Shown here: positions 16,314 to 24,819 of the stretch, piece by piece
Position numbering within the stretch: position 1 is the first letter of the stretch
Layout of the letters: each line of letters starts with the position of its first letter
Assembly (NCBI GenBank): GCA_016784165.1
Contig: JADHVD010000007.1
Coordinates: forward strand, 1 to 61,155
Length of the DNA stretch: 61,155 nucleotides
Direction of reading: 5' to 3'
Source of the DNA: Candidatus Woesearchaeota archaeon
Lineage (GTDB): Archaea; Nanobdellota; Nanobdellia; Woesearchaeales; BS150m-G63
Program-made: the position numbers and the translations under genes
Notes under the pieces: model-generated
Seen by the model: the letters and a program-made list of their open reading frames with translations, nothing else
Database searches by the model: none
Told to the model about the DNA's origin: nothing

Positions 16314-17963
16314 CTAGTTATTTTTTTCATACAACCCCTTTGTTTTTTTAAGACTTAGATTAGCCAAATCTTTAAAATTTCTTGTGAATTGCACATCAAA
16401 CCCAATATTTGAAAGCATTTTTGTATTGGAAGATGGCTTACAATCCAAAAATATAGTTCCTCCAGCTTTTCCTTTCTTAAGCGCATAATCTAGATTAGTC
16501 ATTTCTGAATTCAGATTATATATTTCAGTATCACTAATAATAAGAATATGTGCTGGATATTTATTTTTATTAATCATATCCTTTATCACTTTACCGGGAA
16601 TTTCTGTGCCATTTCCAAGATAGGATGTCAGTGCCTCATCTATCTTTTCACTGTCATTAGTGAAATCTACTTTTTTATATGAATTTGAAAAATTAACAAC
16701 TCCAACTTTTTTACCATATTCAAGTGCAGTTCGTGCAGATAACATCGCAGATAACACTGGAAAAGACATATAATGGTCTGGGTCAGGCATACTTCCACTT
16801 GAATCAATGGCTATCAACAAATCAGGTGCTTCATCTCCACCAACTTGATAACTATGTTTTTTTGAATTGAATTGATAAGTTGTAACATTGGGAATTAAAA
16901 CCCCAAAATTAGATAATGAATATTCAACATTTAATTTTTCAGCAGGATCTGACACTCTCCACTTTTCAGGAACTAAAGGAACATTAGATTTTACGCCCGC
17001 CATATTTTTCGGCAACTCCAACATATAGCTAGAAGCTAAATCCCTATATAACCAGATTTTTGCTTGAGAATCAGTTCCAAGTCCAAGTCCTTTAAGCACT
17101 TTTTTGAAATCTTCTCCTCCTATTTCTTTAGATAATCCTTTTAACTCTTTTTCAACAACTTTTGCCTGTTGTTTTCTCACTTCTTTATTCTTGCTGTATT
17201 TTTTGAATGGAAGAAAATCACCCACACCTTGTTCATCTATCATGGTTTCTTTTTGTTTTTTCCCATTCTTTTTTTTATTCTGGTTTTTTTCTTTATTTTG
17301 TTGCATTGAATCTCCATCTCCTTTTGGTTTGGCATCTTGTTCCATATATTTCTTGACATATTTAGCTAACTCTCTAATAGATTTAGGCCATTCACTTTGT
17401 TTATACACTGATTTAGACATCATCTCCCCAAGTTTAGCAGCATCTTTCCTCATTTCTTCTTTCATCTCTTTATTATTGATGATTTCTGGTTTCCCTAACA
17501 TATTTTCAAAAGTAGCAATATAAAACTGCCACATTTTTGAGTCATTCTGTTTTGAAAATTCTTTATACACATCAACTATCTGTTTATTACCTTCTTTATA
17601 CAAATGAGTATTCACAACCAAGTCTGCAAAAAGATTTTGAACCAGTTTAGCCAATTCAATATTTTTTGTAACTTTATATGCATTAGCAGTAAGTCTAAAA
17701 TATTCCCTTAGGTTGATAGGGCATAACTTATGATGTCCAACTTCATGATTTAACACAGTTCCAAACTTATCTTTTCCAAGCCTCTTTTCTAAATTAGCTT
17801 CATCAACATACACTTTTTTATTGGCTTGATCAAAAGCAGCAATTTCTTCCCCAAGTCCTTCTTGTTCTTCTTTCATATACACTCTAGGTTTATCTAGATT
17901 AACGTGAGTCCAAAACTCTTTTACTTTATTCCATGTCCAGTCTATTTGTTTTTCTGATATCAT
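16314..17963 (-). CDS. HExxH metallopeptidase-like domain fused to VWA domain
   Basis: The N-terminal region carries HEVGHHKLC (His73, Glu74, His77), a zinc-peptidase motif. A Lys/Gln-rich low-complexity linker lies at about 215-245. The C-terminal VWA domain has the MIDAS motif DSSGS (387-391), a supporting Thr in GNGTEIPG (about 452) and an Asp in ISDTE (about 478). The layout resembles the DUF2201 family, in which a putative metallopeptidase precedes a VWA-like domain and MoxR ATPases lie nearby. The adjoining MoxR gene upstream (26 bp away) supports a MoxR-VWA pair. Confidence 0.87.
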   Translation of the reverse strand: MISEKQIDWTWNKVKEFWTHVNLDKPRVYMKEEQEGLGEEIAAFDQANKKVYVDEANLEKRLGKDKFGTVLNHEVGHHKLCPINLREYFRLTANAYKVTKNIELAKLVQNLFADLVVNTHLYKEGNKQIVDVYKEFSKQNDSKMWQFYIATFENMLGKPEIINNKEMKEEMRKDAAKLGEMMSKSVYKQSEWPKSIRELAKYVKKYMEQDAKPKGDGDSMQQNKEKNQNKKKNGKKQKETMIDEQGVGDFLPFKKYSKNKEVRKQQAKVVEKELKGLSKEIGGEDFKKVLKGLGLGTDSQAKIWLYRDLASSYMLELPKNMAGVKSNVPLVPEKWRVSDPAEKLNVEYSLSNFGVLIPNVTTYQFNSKKHSYQVGGDEAPDLLIAIDSSGSMPDPDHYMSFPVLSAMLSARTALEYGKKVGVVNFSNSYKKVDFTNDSEKIDEALTSYLGNGTEIPGKVIKDMINKNKYPAHILIISDTEIYNLNSEMTNLDYALKKGKAGGTIFLDCKPSSNTKMLSNIGFDVQFTRNFKDLANLSLKKTKGLYEKNN

Positions 17964-17989
17964 TTCATTTCACCAATCTACTCCTCTTT

Positions 17990-19624
17990 TTATTTGGCAT
18001 AATTATACATTTTTTTCAAAGATAATATCAATGGAAATTTAGCTGTGCTATCTAATTTTCCAGCAGTTTCAATCATTTTTTTAATCTCATTTTTTTGTAC
18101 ATTAACCTGAGAACCATTTCCATTAGCGCCCGAATAAACAAGTGAAGTTATATGTTTATATTCTGGAAGGGCTTTTACTATCTCAGCATAACTTTGAGAT
18201 GAAGTATCAAATAGTCCTTTCATCAATCCAATTCTATCATTAATATATCTCGGTTCTTTTTCAAACGCAGCCCTTGTTGGAGTTACCCTAAACCATGTTG
18301 CATAAGGTACTACAGCCCTAACATCTTCCTCTCCAACAGTGCCTTTACCTCTCCAGTAAGCAAGTGCCTTACTATAATTTACAACACTCTCAAGCGCTCT
18401 TGCAGACAACCCATCTTCTGTTTTATAACAAATAGATTTATCAGTTCCATAAAAATGACAATCATTACACAACGCAGGTGGTTTTTTTTCAGTAGTGTTT
18501 CCTTTAGTTTTTCTTTCAATACTAACTCCAGCCATATCACACCCACTCAATTCTGCTAAAAAGTGAGCAATTTTTCCCATTTCCTCGGAAGGTAAATTTA
18601 CATTATAGATCCCCCTTTTTATCACTCCCAAATCTTGTGGTGTTAAAGGGTCATTAATTCTTACCATACTTTCTAGATTATTCCTATTTCCAATTCTTTG
18701 TTTTGCAAAACTCTCTAAATAATAGGGGTTAATTGTATCTACAAATACAGCAACATTAAACCTATCCATAAAAGGAGGGGGAATATCATAATTTCCAGAA
18801 TCTGAAGCATTGGCTGTTGCAAACAAAGGTCCACTTCTTGCCTTAATAAGCTGACCTTGATAAGTTACAGAGCCAGAATTTAATAATTCATACAATATAG
18901 ATAATGATTCAGGACGAAGTCTATTAACCTCATCTATAACTTTTATTGGACTTTTTAAAAAGTCTCTAACAATTAATTTTCTTTCGCCTTTAATCATTTT
19001 AATTGGATCAAACATCGCAATCATTTTTTCTTCTGTTTGTTCAGGATGACCATAGATAGTTGCATGTTTAATATAATCAACAAGCAAGTTATTCACAGCA
19101 CTACCAATAAACCTTGAGCTACTTGTCTTACCAGAACCAGGAGGTCCACACACAAGCATCTTCCCTTTATCCATAACACTTGTCAAAATAGTATAAAGCA
19201 ATGTAGAATTATATGCTTCTCCACCAAGAGTGATACTGTCTGTCTTTCCTTCGCCCAATGAAAGATTATTCCCATTAGAAAAATCAACATCTAGAACAGG
19301 AGATAAATAAAGTGCTTTATCTTCTATGGTTTTATACACAGAATGGAGTTTTTGTAGAGGTTTTGAAGCACCCCTCACTACACTTTTAGGTTTAATTACG
19401 GGATTAAATTCTTGAGAAACCTTTTTTTCTAAATTATTATTTTTACTATCACCACTTAATTTCCTTTTTTCTCCACTCTCTTGGATTGGTTGTTTTTCTT
19501 TTTCATTTTTTTCAACCCCTCTTATTTCACTTTCATCATCAATTATATTATATCCTCTATCCTTATACCTTCTAATTATTTTTCTTCTGGCTTCATCATA
19601 ATTTATGTTTCTTTTTTTAGGCAT
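17990..19624 (-). CDS. MoxR-type AAA+ ATPase with a cysteine cluster
   Basis: The AAA+ core starts with GPPGSGKT (160-167). Walker B VIDEVNR (229-235), the MoxR-typical ELLNSGSVTYQG, sensor 1 around FATANASD and the PPPFMDRF motif follow. The N-terminal 100 residues are charged and disordered-looking. In the lid region, Cys362, Cys386, Cys389 and Cys399 (CNDCHFYGTDKSIC) could bind a metal, an addition I do not know from ordinary MoxR proteins. MoxR ATPases act as chaperones that remodel or activate partners through VWA proteins such as the one encoded next. Confidence 0.9.
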   Translation of the reverse strand: MPKKRNINYDEARRKIIRRYKDRGYNIIDDESEIRGVEKNEKEKQPIQESGEKRKLSGDSKNNNLEKKVSQEFNPVIKPKSVVRGASKPLQKLHSVYKTIEDKALYLSPVLDVDFSNGNNLSLGEGKTDSITLGGEAYNSTLLYTILTSVMDKGKMLVCGPPGSGKTSSSRFIGSAVNNLLVDYIKHATIYGHPEQTEEKMIAMFDPIKMIKGERKLIVRDFLKSPIKVIDEVNRLRPESLSILYELLNSGSVTYQGQLIKARSGPLFATANASDSGNYDIPPPFMDRFNVAVFVDTINPYYLESFAKQRIGNRNNLESMVRINDPLTPQDLGVIKRGIYNVNLPSEEMGKIAHFLAELSGCDMAGVSIERKTKGNTTEKKPPALCNDCHFYGTDKSICYKTEDGLSARALESVVNYSKALAYWRGKGTVGEEDVRAVVPYATWFRVTPTRAAFEKEPRYINDRIGLMKGLFDTSSQSYAEIVKALPEYKHITSLVYSGANGNGSQVNVQKNEIKKMIETAGKLDSTAKFPLILSLKKMYNYAK

Positions 19625-19625
19625 T

Positions 19626-21188
19626 TTAAATATATGACCTCTCTATCAATTTTTCTTTTTCAATTTGCGAAGTGATAGAACCAATAATGTCTTGTTTAGT
19701 TGTAACATATTCCATTCCATCTCTTGATAATATTTGACGAGTCATCTTTTCTTTAGCAGTGGCCCTACCCTCAAAAGGAATACTTGATGCAACACCTCTA
19801 TATTTTTCTCTAGCTCCGTTGGCGATATTAACTAAATCTCTTCCAGTTAATTCATATTGTCCCAATATTTCGCCTATTGTTGCCCACTCTTCTTTTTTTA
19901 CTTGTACATACCCTTGAGATATTCCAGAACGCAAATTATTGTAAAGCACTTGTAATTTATCTTGAGGAGTTTCAGGCCCCATAAGATTTTCTACCTTAAA
20001 CACATTAAGGATTGCAGGATCAATATTATTTGGCTCGTTAGTTGTAGCCATAATTATATAATTACCTTTATTGATATAATCTCCACCCCCACGAAATTTA
20101 AGAAATTCTCCTATAATGTCTTTTCTGTACCCATCTTTTAATCCATTTCCCCTTGAAGGGATTTTTGTGTCTATTTCATCAATAAAAACAACATAAGGTC
20201 TAGCTCCTTCACTAATTTCTGAAAATTGTTTTCTTATATTTTCCAAAGGACCATATTGCCATCTATCTTCAAATTCTAATTTTACTAGGGACAAAGACAT
20301 ATTGTGTTTTTCCCCTATTTCTTTAGCAAGAGTCATTCCATATCTTGCCATCATTGTTTTTCCAGTCCCTTTATCTCCGACAAATAAAAGATACTGGTTA
20401 AATCCAAAAAAAGGATTTCTTTTTTCAATAGGATCATAATGCAATAAACAAGGAACTTCAGTTTCAATAATACTTATCCCCCCTTCATTCGCAACAATAT
20501 CATCTCTTCTAACAGGGTCAAGAATCACTTCTTCCAATCCTTTTTTATAATCGCTTTCAGGTTGTCCTAATTTTTGGTCCACATTCTTTGGTTTTTTTAT
20601 ACCATCCACTTTAAAATTTTTCCCACCAATAGTTGCATTTTTATACTTCTTTTTTAAATTAGAATGGATGGGTTGGTCTATTTTTTCTAATACATAATCT
20701 CCGAGTGTTCTAAGATAACTTTTAATCTCCAATTTAACATTATTCAAAGAATTAGAATTCAAAACAGCATTACAAATTCCTTTTGAAGCATCAGTCAGCG
20801 TTGTTTGATCAGTTTTATTAAGGGTCAGATTAAAATTGATAGGTCTTCTAGCTCCATAAGATTTAACCAAAGTTCTTTCTCCCCCATTTTCTAAAAGTTG
20901 TATTGTAGCTTCACTTGCAACATAAGTAAGATAAGAACGAAAAAATTCATCTTCATAAGATTTTCCTTTTATTCTTTGTTTACTGAGCTCATCTTTCAAA
21001 GATTTATATACCCCACCATACATCCCAACTACTTTTTTAGTCAAATCACTTGCTTTAAAGCTATTGGCCTCGCTTCCAAAACGACTAGTTAAATTTATTT
21101 TTAGATTATCTAGTAAAGGTTTTAGCTCTTCTTTAGTACTTAAAGCAGCGCTATCTAATACACGATCCTCTAAATTAATTGATTTCAT
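19626..21188 (-). CDS. AAA ATPase (classical AAA type)
   Basis: About 240 residues of unassigned N-terminal sequence precede an AAA module. It has Walker A GDKGTGKT (271-278), Walker B VVFIDEID (333-340), sensor 1 IMATTNEPNNIDPAI and a C-terminal helical lid (ELTGRDLVNIANGA). This type resembles FtsH/Cdc48/katanin-like unfoldases rather than MoxR. The gene ends 2 bp before the MoxR gene, so two distinct ring-forming ATPases are co-expressed. The substrate is unknown; remodelling the tagged proteins or the coiled-coil partners would be one hypothesis. Confidence 0.85.
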   Translation of the reverse strand: MKSINLEDRVLDSAALSTKEELKPLLDNLKINLTSRFGSEANSFKASDLTKKVVGMYGGVYKSLKDELSKQRIKGKSYEDEFFRSYLTYVASEATIQLLENGGERTLVKSYGARRPINFNLTLNKTDQTTLTDASKGICNAVLNSNSLNNVKLEIKSYLRTLGDYVLEKIDQPIHSNLKKKYKNATIGGKNFKVDGIKKPKNVDQKLGQPESDYKKGLEEVILDPVRRDDIVANEGGISIIETEVPCLLHYDPIEKRNPFFGFNQYLLFVGDKGTGKTMMARYGMTLAKEIGEKHNMSLSLVKLEFEDRWQYGPLENIRKQFSEISEGARPYVVFIDEIDTKIPSRGNGLKDGYRKDIIGEFLKFRGGGDYINKGNYIIMATTNEPNNIDPAILNVFKVENLMGPETPQDKLQVLYNNLRSGISQGYVQVKKEEWATIGEILGQYELTGRDLVNIANGAREKYRGVASSIPFEGRATAKEKMTRQILSRDGMEYVTTKQDIIGSITSQIEKEKLIERSYI

Positions 21189-21226
21189 TTTGTTTTTTAC
21201 AAAAATTAAAAAATAAAAGAAAAAAA

Positions 21227-22387
21227 TTATTTGTAAGGCAATGTTGTAAACTCAGATATCATTTCATCCATACTTGAGTTAAGTGCCTGTTTGTTTTTGT
21301 TAGTTTGGATTTCTAACTCTTTAAGATATTTTTTATCTTTTACTTGACTTTTATAAGATTCCATATCTCCATTAACTTTATTTATAGATTCTACTAAAGC
21401 TCCACCGAGTGTTTCACCCATACCAGCTAATGAGGGAGTATATACTTGAGTTATATCTCCAATATCTTGTATTGCTCTTCCTAGCCCTTCATCAACAAGA
21501 CTTCCACTATTGATAAATTCTCTACTAATATCTATTTCTGCTTGTAAATCAGATAAAGTTTCTTGTCCACCACTATACACAATATCAATTCCAGCCATAA
21601 TAGCCTTTTCTGCTTTAACTCGCACATAAAACTTTTTCATTTTAGTGCTTAGGTTTCTAATATCTGTTTCTACTCCAATAGATTCTTTCTTTAATTTCTT
21701 AATCTCGTCTTTTACATAAGCAATATCATCTCTATAATCCATATCAGGGTTACTTTTCACATCTTGATATAATTGTTTAATTTCTTGTTTTTTATTTTCT
21801 ATTTCTGATATATACTCTTGTCTTATTGTTTGAGATTGTACAATTGCATCAGCTATTGCAGTAGCAGTTTCAGTATCTTCTTCCAATCTTACTTTAATTC
21901 CTTTTTGTCTTCCCCTATCATTATTTAATCTGCTGTTTAAATATTCTAAAGTATCTTCCAGTTTATTGGCTTTTGATTGCGCAGAATCTAAAAATTTATT
22001 TGCATCTCTTTTATACATATCAATGCCAATTTTTCTAAGATTATCATAGGCCTTTTTTTTCAACCCTTTTACATTTTGTCCAATCCCATAGCTATTAACT
22101 ACATCTTCAAGTGCTTTATCCCATATTTGAGTAACAGAACTTTTTTCTCCAGAATATTTGTTTACAGTATCATCTACTTTTTTCAATGATTCCATTCTTT
22201 CCCTCTTCATATTTTCAAGTCTTGCTACTTTTCTAGCTCTTTCATCTACTTCAGTTTCAGAAACTGTTTTTTCTAGATCAATATTTTGATTGATTGTATC
22301 AAAATTTTCTCCGTTTTCTTCATCAAAATCAAATTCTCCCATTTTCAAATCCTCCAAGAGAGAAAACTCAACATCCCTCTCATTCAT
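21227..22387 (-). CDS. Long coiled-coil protein
   Basis: The protein (386 aa) begins with an acidic leader of about 40 residues. Almost continuous predicted helix and coiled coil follows (about 45-290), then a glycine-containing helical region (SLAGMGETLGGALVES) and a final coil. No enzyme motif, membrane span or signal peptide is visible. It heads the AAA/MoxR/VWA/ATPase/transglutaminase operon, behind its own promoter (TATA-like TTTATATAA about 25 nt before the ATG and a TGTA-N8-TACA box). A scaffold or filament-forming role is possible. Confidence 0.75.
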   Translation of the reverse strand: MNERDVEFSLLEDLKMGEFDFDEENGENFDTINQNIDLEKTVSETEVDERARKVARLENMKRERMESLKKVDDTVNKYSGEKSSVTQIWDKALEDVVNSYGIGQNVKGLKKKAYDNLRKIGIDMYKRDANKFLDSAQSKANKLEDTLEYLNSRLNNDRGRQKGIKVRLEEDTETATAIADAIVQSQTIRQEYISEIENKKQEIKQLYQDVKSNPDMDYRDDIAYVKDEIKKLKKESIGVETDIRNLSTKMKKFYVRVKAEKAIMAGIDIVYSGGQETLSDLQAEIDISREFINSGSLVDEGLGRAIQDIGDITQVYTPSLAGMGETLGGALVESINKVNGDMESYKSQVKDKKYLKELEIQTNKNKQALNSSMDEMISEFTTLPYK

Positions 22388-22394
22388 TTATATC

Positions 22395-22442
22395 AGCTTA
22401 AGCTTATTTTTTATATAAACTTGAGCTGTAGTATCATATACA
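22395..22442 (-). promoter_or_regulatory. Promoter with two palindromic boxes
   Basis: For the leftward coiled-coil gene, reading toward its ATG: the palindromic box TGTAGTATCATATACA (22427-22442), the TATA-like TTTATATAA, and a core AGCTTAAGCT palindrome (22395-22404) near the expected start of transcription. The stretch from TATA to the box is almost the same as at 22889-22920. Confidence 0.65.
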
Positions 22443-22445
22443 ACA

Positions 22446-22781
22446 TCACTCTTCTTTTTGAATATTAAATTTAGTTTCTAAAGAATCTAATTTACTTTCT
22501 AAACCATTTATCTTTAATCTGTCTTTTTTTTCTGTTTCATATATAGCTAAAGCTTGAACTCCTTTTAGGTTATGATTTGAATCTCCTAAATAGAAATCTT
22601 CACCAATTTGATTTAGTTCATATGATAATCCTAATGTTTTAGATTCTAAACTCACTATTTCATTTTCCCTATTTATTTTGTAGTCTTGATCTGCAGAACA
22701 ACTGTTAGCTCCAAAATAATAACCTCCAGCAATCCCTCCAGCAAGTAAGGCAGTATATGCCATTGTTTTTATTACTCCCAT
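22446..22781 (-). CDS. Small N-terminally anchored coiled-coil protein
   Basis: Residues 5-25 (MAYTALLAGGIAGGYYFGA) form one membrane segment or uncleaved signal. The remaining 85 residues look like a coiled coil (SLESKTLGLSYEL, KINGLESKLDSLETKF). Two Cys are not obviously paired. It is a single-gene unit between two promoters with the same boxes, suggesting a membrane-linked component co-regulated with the cluster. No family recognised. Confidence 0.7.
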   Translation of the reverse strand: MGVIKTMAYTALLAGGIAGGYYFGANSCSADQDYKINRENEIVSLESKTLGLSYELNQIGEDFYLGDSNHNLKGVQALAIYETEKKDRLKINGLESKLDSLETKFNIQKEE

Positions 22782-22796
22782 CTTAGTTTTCCTCCA

Positions 22797-22818
22797 TGAT
22801 ATAGCTTAAGCTATATCA
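22797..22818. promoter_or_regulatory. 22-bp perfect palindrome upstream of the small coiled-coil gene
   Basis: Its 20-bp core is GATATAGCTTAAGCTATATC, extended by T and A. It lies 16-37 bp before the ATG at 22781, close to the expected transcription start. The central AGCTTAAGCT recurs at 22395-22404 in the next promoter. Confidence 0.7.
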
Positions 22819-22904
22819 ATTAACTTTAAATTAAATGATACATTAGAATATTCCTTACGGAAATCCTATGCCTTAATAATGTGATTTTTTATATAAACTT
22901 GAGC

Positions 22905-22920
22905 TGTAGTGTTTAATACA
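22905..22920. promoter_or_regulatory. TGTA-N8-TACA box
   Basis: TGTAGTGTTTAATACA, next to a TATA-like TTTATATAA at about 22890-22898 and oriented like the copy at 22427-22442. It lies about 125 bp before the leftward gene starting at 22781. A TACGGAAAT 9-mer at 22856-22864 between box and gene matches half of the TrmB-linked palindrome at 11927. Confidence 0.6.
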
Positions 22921-22956
22921 ACAAACACCTAAATCAAAACATGCTCTTTTATATTT

Positions 22957-23385
22957 TTAATATATTACGTTATTTTTTGTAATTTTGTTTAATTCTAAAA
23001 GATATTCAAATTCTTCTTTTATGCTCAAGGTTTGTTCATATGTTTTATCCATAAAATCTCTGAATGCCCGGTACCTTTTTATCCGTTCAAGATTTTGATC
23101 TTTTAACTCTTTTTCATCATTTAATTTGTCATTAATTTTTTTTTGATTAATTTCAAAAGTGTTAATTGTCTTTGTTATATCCTTCAAACCCCTTTTTAAT
23201 GAAATTTCATAATCATCAACACCAATAAAATCCAAAACCTTTGCAACTGGTTTCCCATAAAGTTTTTCTGTAGAATATTTCTTAATCAAATTATGAATTA
23301 AATATTCCTTTCTCGAATTATTGCAATTACCACATGCAGGAGATATACTCAACAAATCCTCAATATTTTTTTTGTCTTTTTCCAT
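22957..23385 (-). CDS. Coiled-coil protein with CxxC motif
   Basis: The 142-residue protein has CGNC near residues 18-21, a short globular part (about 25-65), and then a long coiled coil. It is the last gene of the operon starting at 25798. The coil contains the pentapeptide DQNLE (about residue 94), the same five residues as the tag of the six proteins downstream. Here it is internal and not followed by the rest of the consensus, so the match may be chance. No family recognised. Confidence 0.65.
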   Translation of the reverse strand: MEKDKKNIEDLLSISPACGNCNNSRKEYLIHNLIKKYSTEKLYGKPVAKVLDFIGVDDYEISLKRGLKDITKTINTFEINQKKINDKLNDEKELKDQNLERIKRYRAFRDFMDKTYEQTLSIKEEFEYLLELNKITKNNVIY

Positions 23386-23393
23386 TTCCCACC

Positions 23394-23918
23394 CTAAATA
23401 TAAATTGTATTCTTATTCAAATTATATTTTTTAAGATCTATATTTTCTATTACATTATCAATAGTACCTTCACCATATAATTTATTATAAATTCTTGACA
23501 AATCATCCCCATTAAGAAGTTTGATATTCCTTTCAGCTGCTGCACTTATAATCTGATCGTCAAAACTTTTATTTGTAACAAGCACAGAAATATCTGCCCC
23601 GATAAACTCACATCTTTCATACGTTTCATCAACAACATTATCAATCTTTTCAATCACTTGGTCATTTTTTTCTTTTTCTCCACCCCTTAATTTATAACTT
23701 ATTCCCCCTTTAGAAGAATATTTTGCTTCAACAACAACTAATTTTAATTGTCCATCTTTAATTAAATTATAACTAACATCTGCTTGCCTAAATACATACC
23801 TTTCTTTATGATATTCTACATTTCGAAGTACATTTTGATACCCATTTTCTTTCAGTAATTGTTCTAGAAAAATCTCAAATCGAATCCCTTTTTCTTTTTT
23901 GGGTGTTAATTTAGTCAT
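23394..23918 (-). CDS. Mrr-like PD-(D/E)XK endonuclease domain protein
   Basis: The 174-residue protein fits the Mrr_cat/restriction-endonuclease-like fold: GIRFEIFLEQLLKENGY (helix with Glu15), RQADVSY with Asp47, and VVVEAKY with Glu64 and Lys66. A later strand/helix reads VLVTNKSFDDQIISAAAERNI, typical of Mrr-type domains. The D...ExK residues are all present, so it may be an active nuclease. It lacks the usual N-terminal winged helix. It overlaps the membrane-protein gene upstream by 4 bp, an unusual setting for a restriction-like nuclease. Confidence 0.78.
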   Translation of the reverse strand: MTKLTPKKEKGIRFEIFLEQLLKENGYQNVLRNVEYHKERYVFRQADVSYNLIKDGQLKLVVVEAKYSSKGGISYKLRGGEKEKNDQVIEKIDNVVDETYERCEFIGADISVLVTNKSFDDQIISAAAERNIKLLNGDDLSRIYNKLYGEGTIDNVIENIDLKKYNLNKNTIYI

Positions 23919-24583
23919 TCTTTATTTTCCCCACCATACAAACCGTCCAAAAAATTAAACATTTCTATAATTGATGTTTTTTGTTTATCTTCCGATGTTG
24001 CGGTTAATTTTCCCCCATTATCATATTCTTTAAATAATTCTTTACTCACTTTTTTACTATAAGAATTTTTTCCATCATTATAATTAAGATATAATTCATT
24101 TTTTCCTTCTTCATTTACCCTCACACTAAAACCAAGATTATTAACTATTGAATCAAGCCCAGCATATTCAGAAGAACATGAGGATTTAAACAATTCAAAA
24201 TAATCATCACTAAAATCACCTTTAACTTTTCCATCATTATATCTTTCTTTTAACCCTTCAACCATTGTCTCAGTTTTAGGAAGCATATCTTCCATAATTT
24301 CAATTTTTGTTGCAATATCTTTTCCTTTTTTATATTGTAAAAAGGTTTCAATATTTCCCGACCCATTTGAATTCCATATTGTTTCTAATCCAGGGGGATC
24401 TTGAAAATATCCAGTTTCTATTTTCTGATTTTTATCCAATAAATTGTATTCTGCTTCTTTGATTGTACCAATATTTGTATATGCTAAAAAAGCTCCAAGC
24501 AACCCTACAGCGACAGATCCTTTTAGGGCCAATGCACCGCCCCATAATCCTCCAAGTCTTCCCGATCCATAATTCTTTTTCAT
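23915..24583 (-). CDS. Single-span membrane protein, unknown
   Basis: Residues 15-37 (LALKGSVAVGLLGAFLAYTNIG) form a membrane segment. About 185 polar residues follow, with two Cys (FKSSCSSEYAG region and none elsewhere) and a beta-rich LYLNYNDGKNSYSKKVSKELF stretch. No catalytic motif or family recognised. It lies 2 bp from the small membrane protein upstream and overlaps the Mrr-like gene. Confidence 0.65.
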   Translation of the reverse strand: MKKNYGSGRLGGLWGGALALKGSVAVGLLGAFLAYTNIGTIKEAEYNLLDKNQKIETGYFQDPPGLETIWNSNGSGNIETFLQYKKGKDIATKIEIMEDMLPKTETMVEGLKERYNDGKVKGDFSDDYFELFKSSCSSEYAGLDSIVNNLGFSVRVNEEGKNELYLNYNDGKNSYSKKVSKELFKEYDNGGKLTATSEDKQKTSIIEMFNFLDGLYGGENKE

Positions 24584-24584
24584 T

Positions 24585-24818
24585 TTATTTACCTGCCCAA
24601 TCCCTTACAGAGTGATAACTTTTCAAAACCGTATAACCTACAGCCATTGTGCTAAGTAAAGGTTGATCACCTGGAATAAGATATAATGCACCGAGTGCAG
24701 CAACGCCAAACAAAGCTTTAGTCTTGTTTTTCTCTAAATTATAACTACTTGCTTGATAATCTATAGTTACATTTTTAACTTTTTTAACAACACTTTTTGT
24801 TAGTTCTTCTAGTCCCAT
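24585..24818 (-). CDS. Small two-helix membrane protein, unknown
   Basis: 77 residues with a polar N-terminus and two hydrophobic stretches (about 33-50, ALFGVAALGALYLIP; about 55-68, LLSTMAVGYTVL). Each gene boundary is 2 bp, so it belongs to the same operon as its neighbours. No family recognised. Confidence 0.6.
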   Translation of the reverse strand: MGLEELTKSVVKKVKNVTIDYQASSYNLEKNKTKALFGVAALGALYLIPGDQPLLSTMAVGYTVLKSYHSVRDWAGK

Positions 24819-24819
24819 T

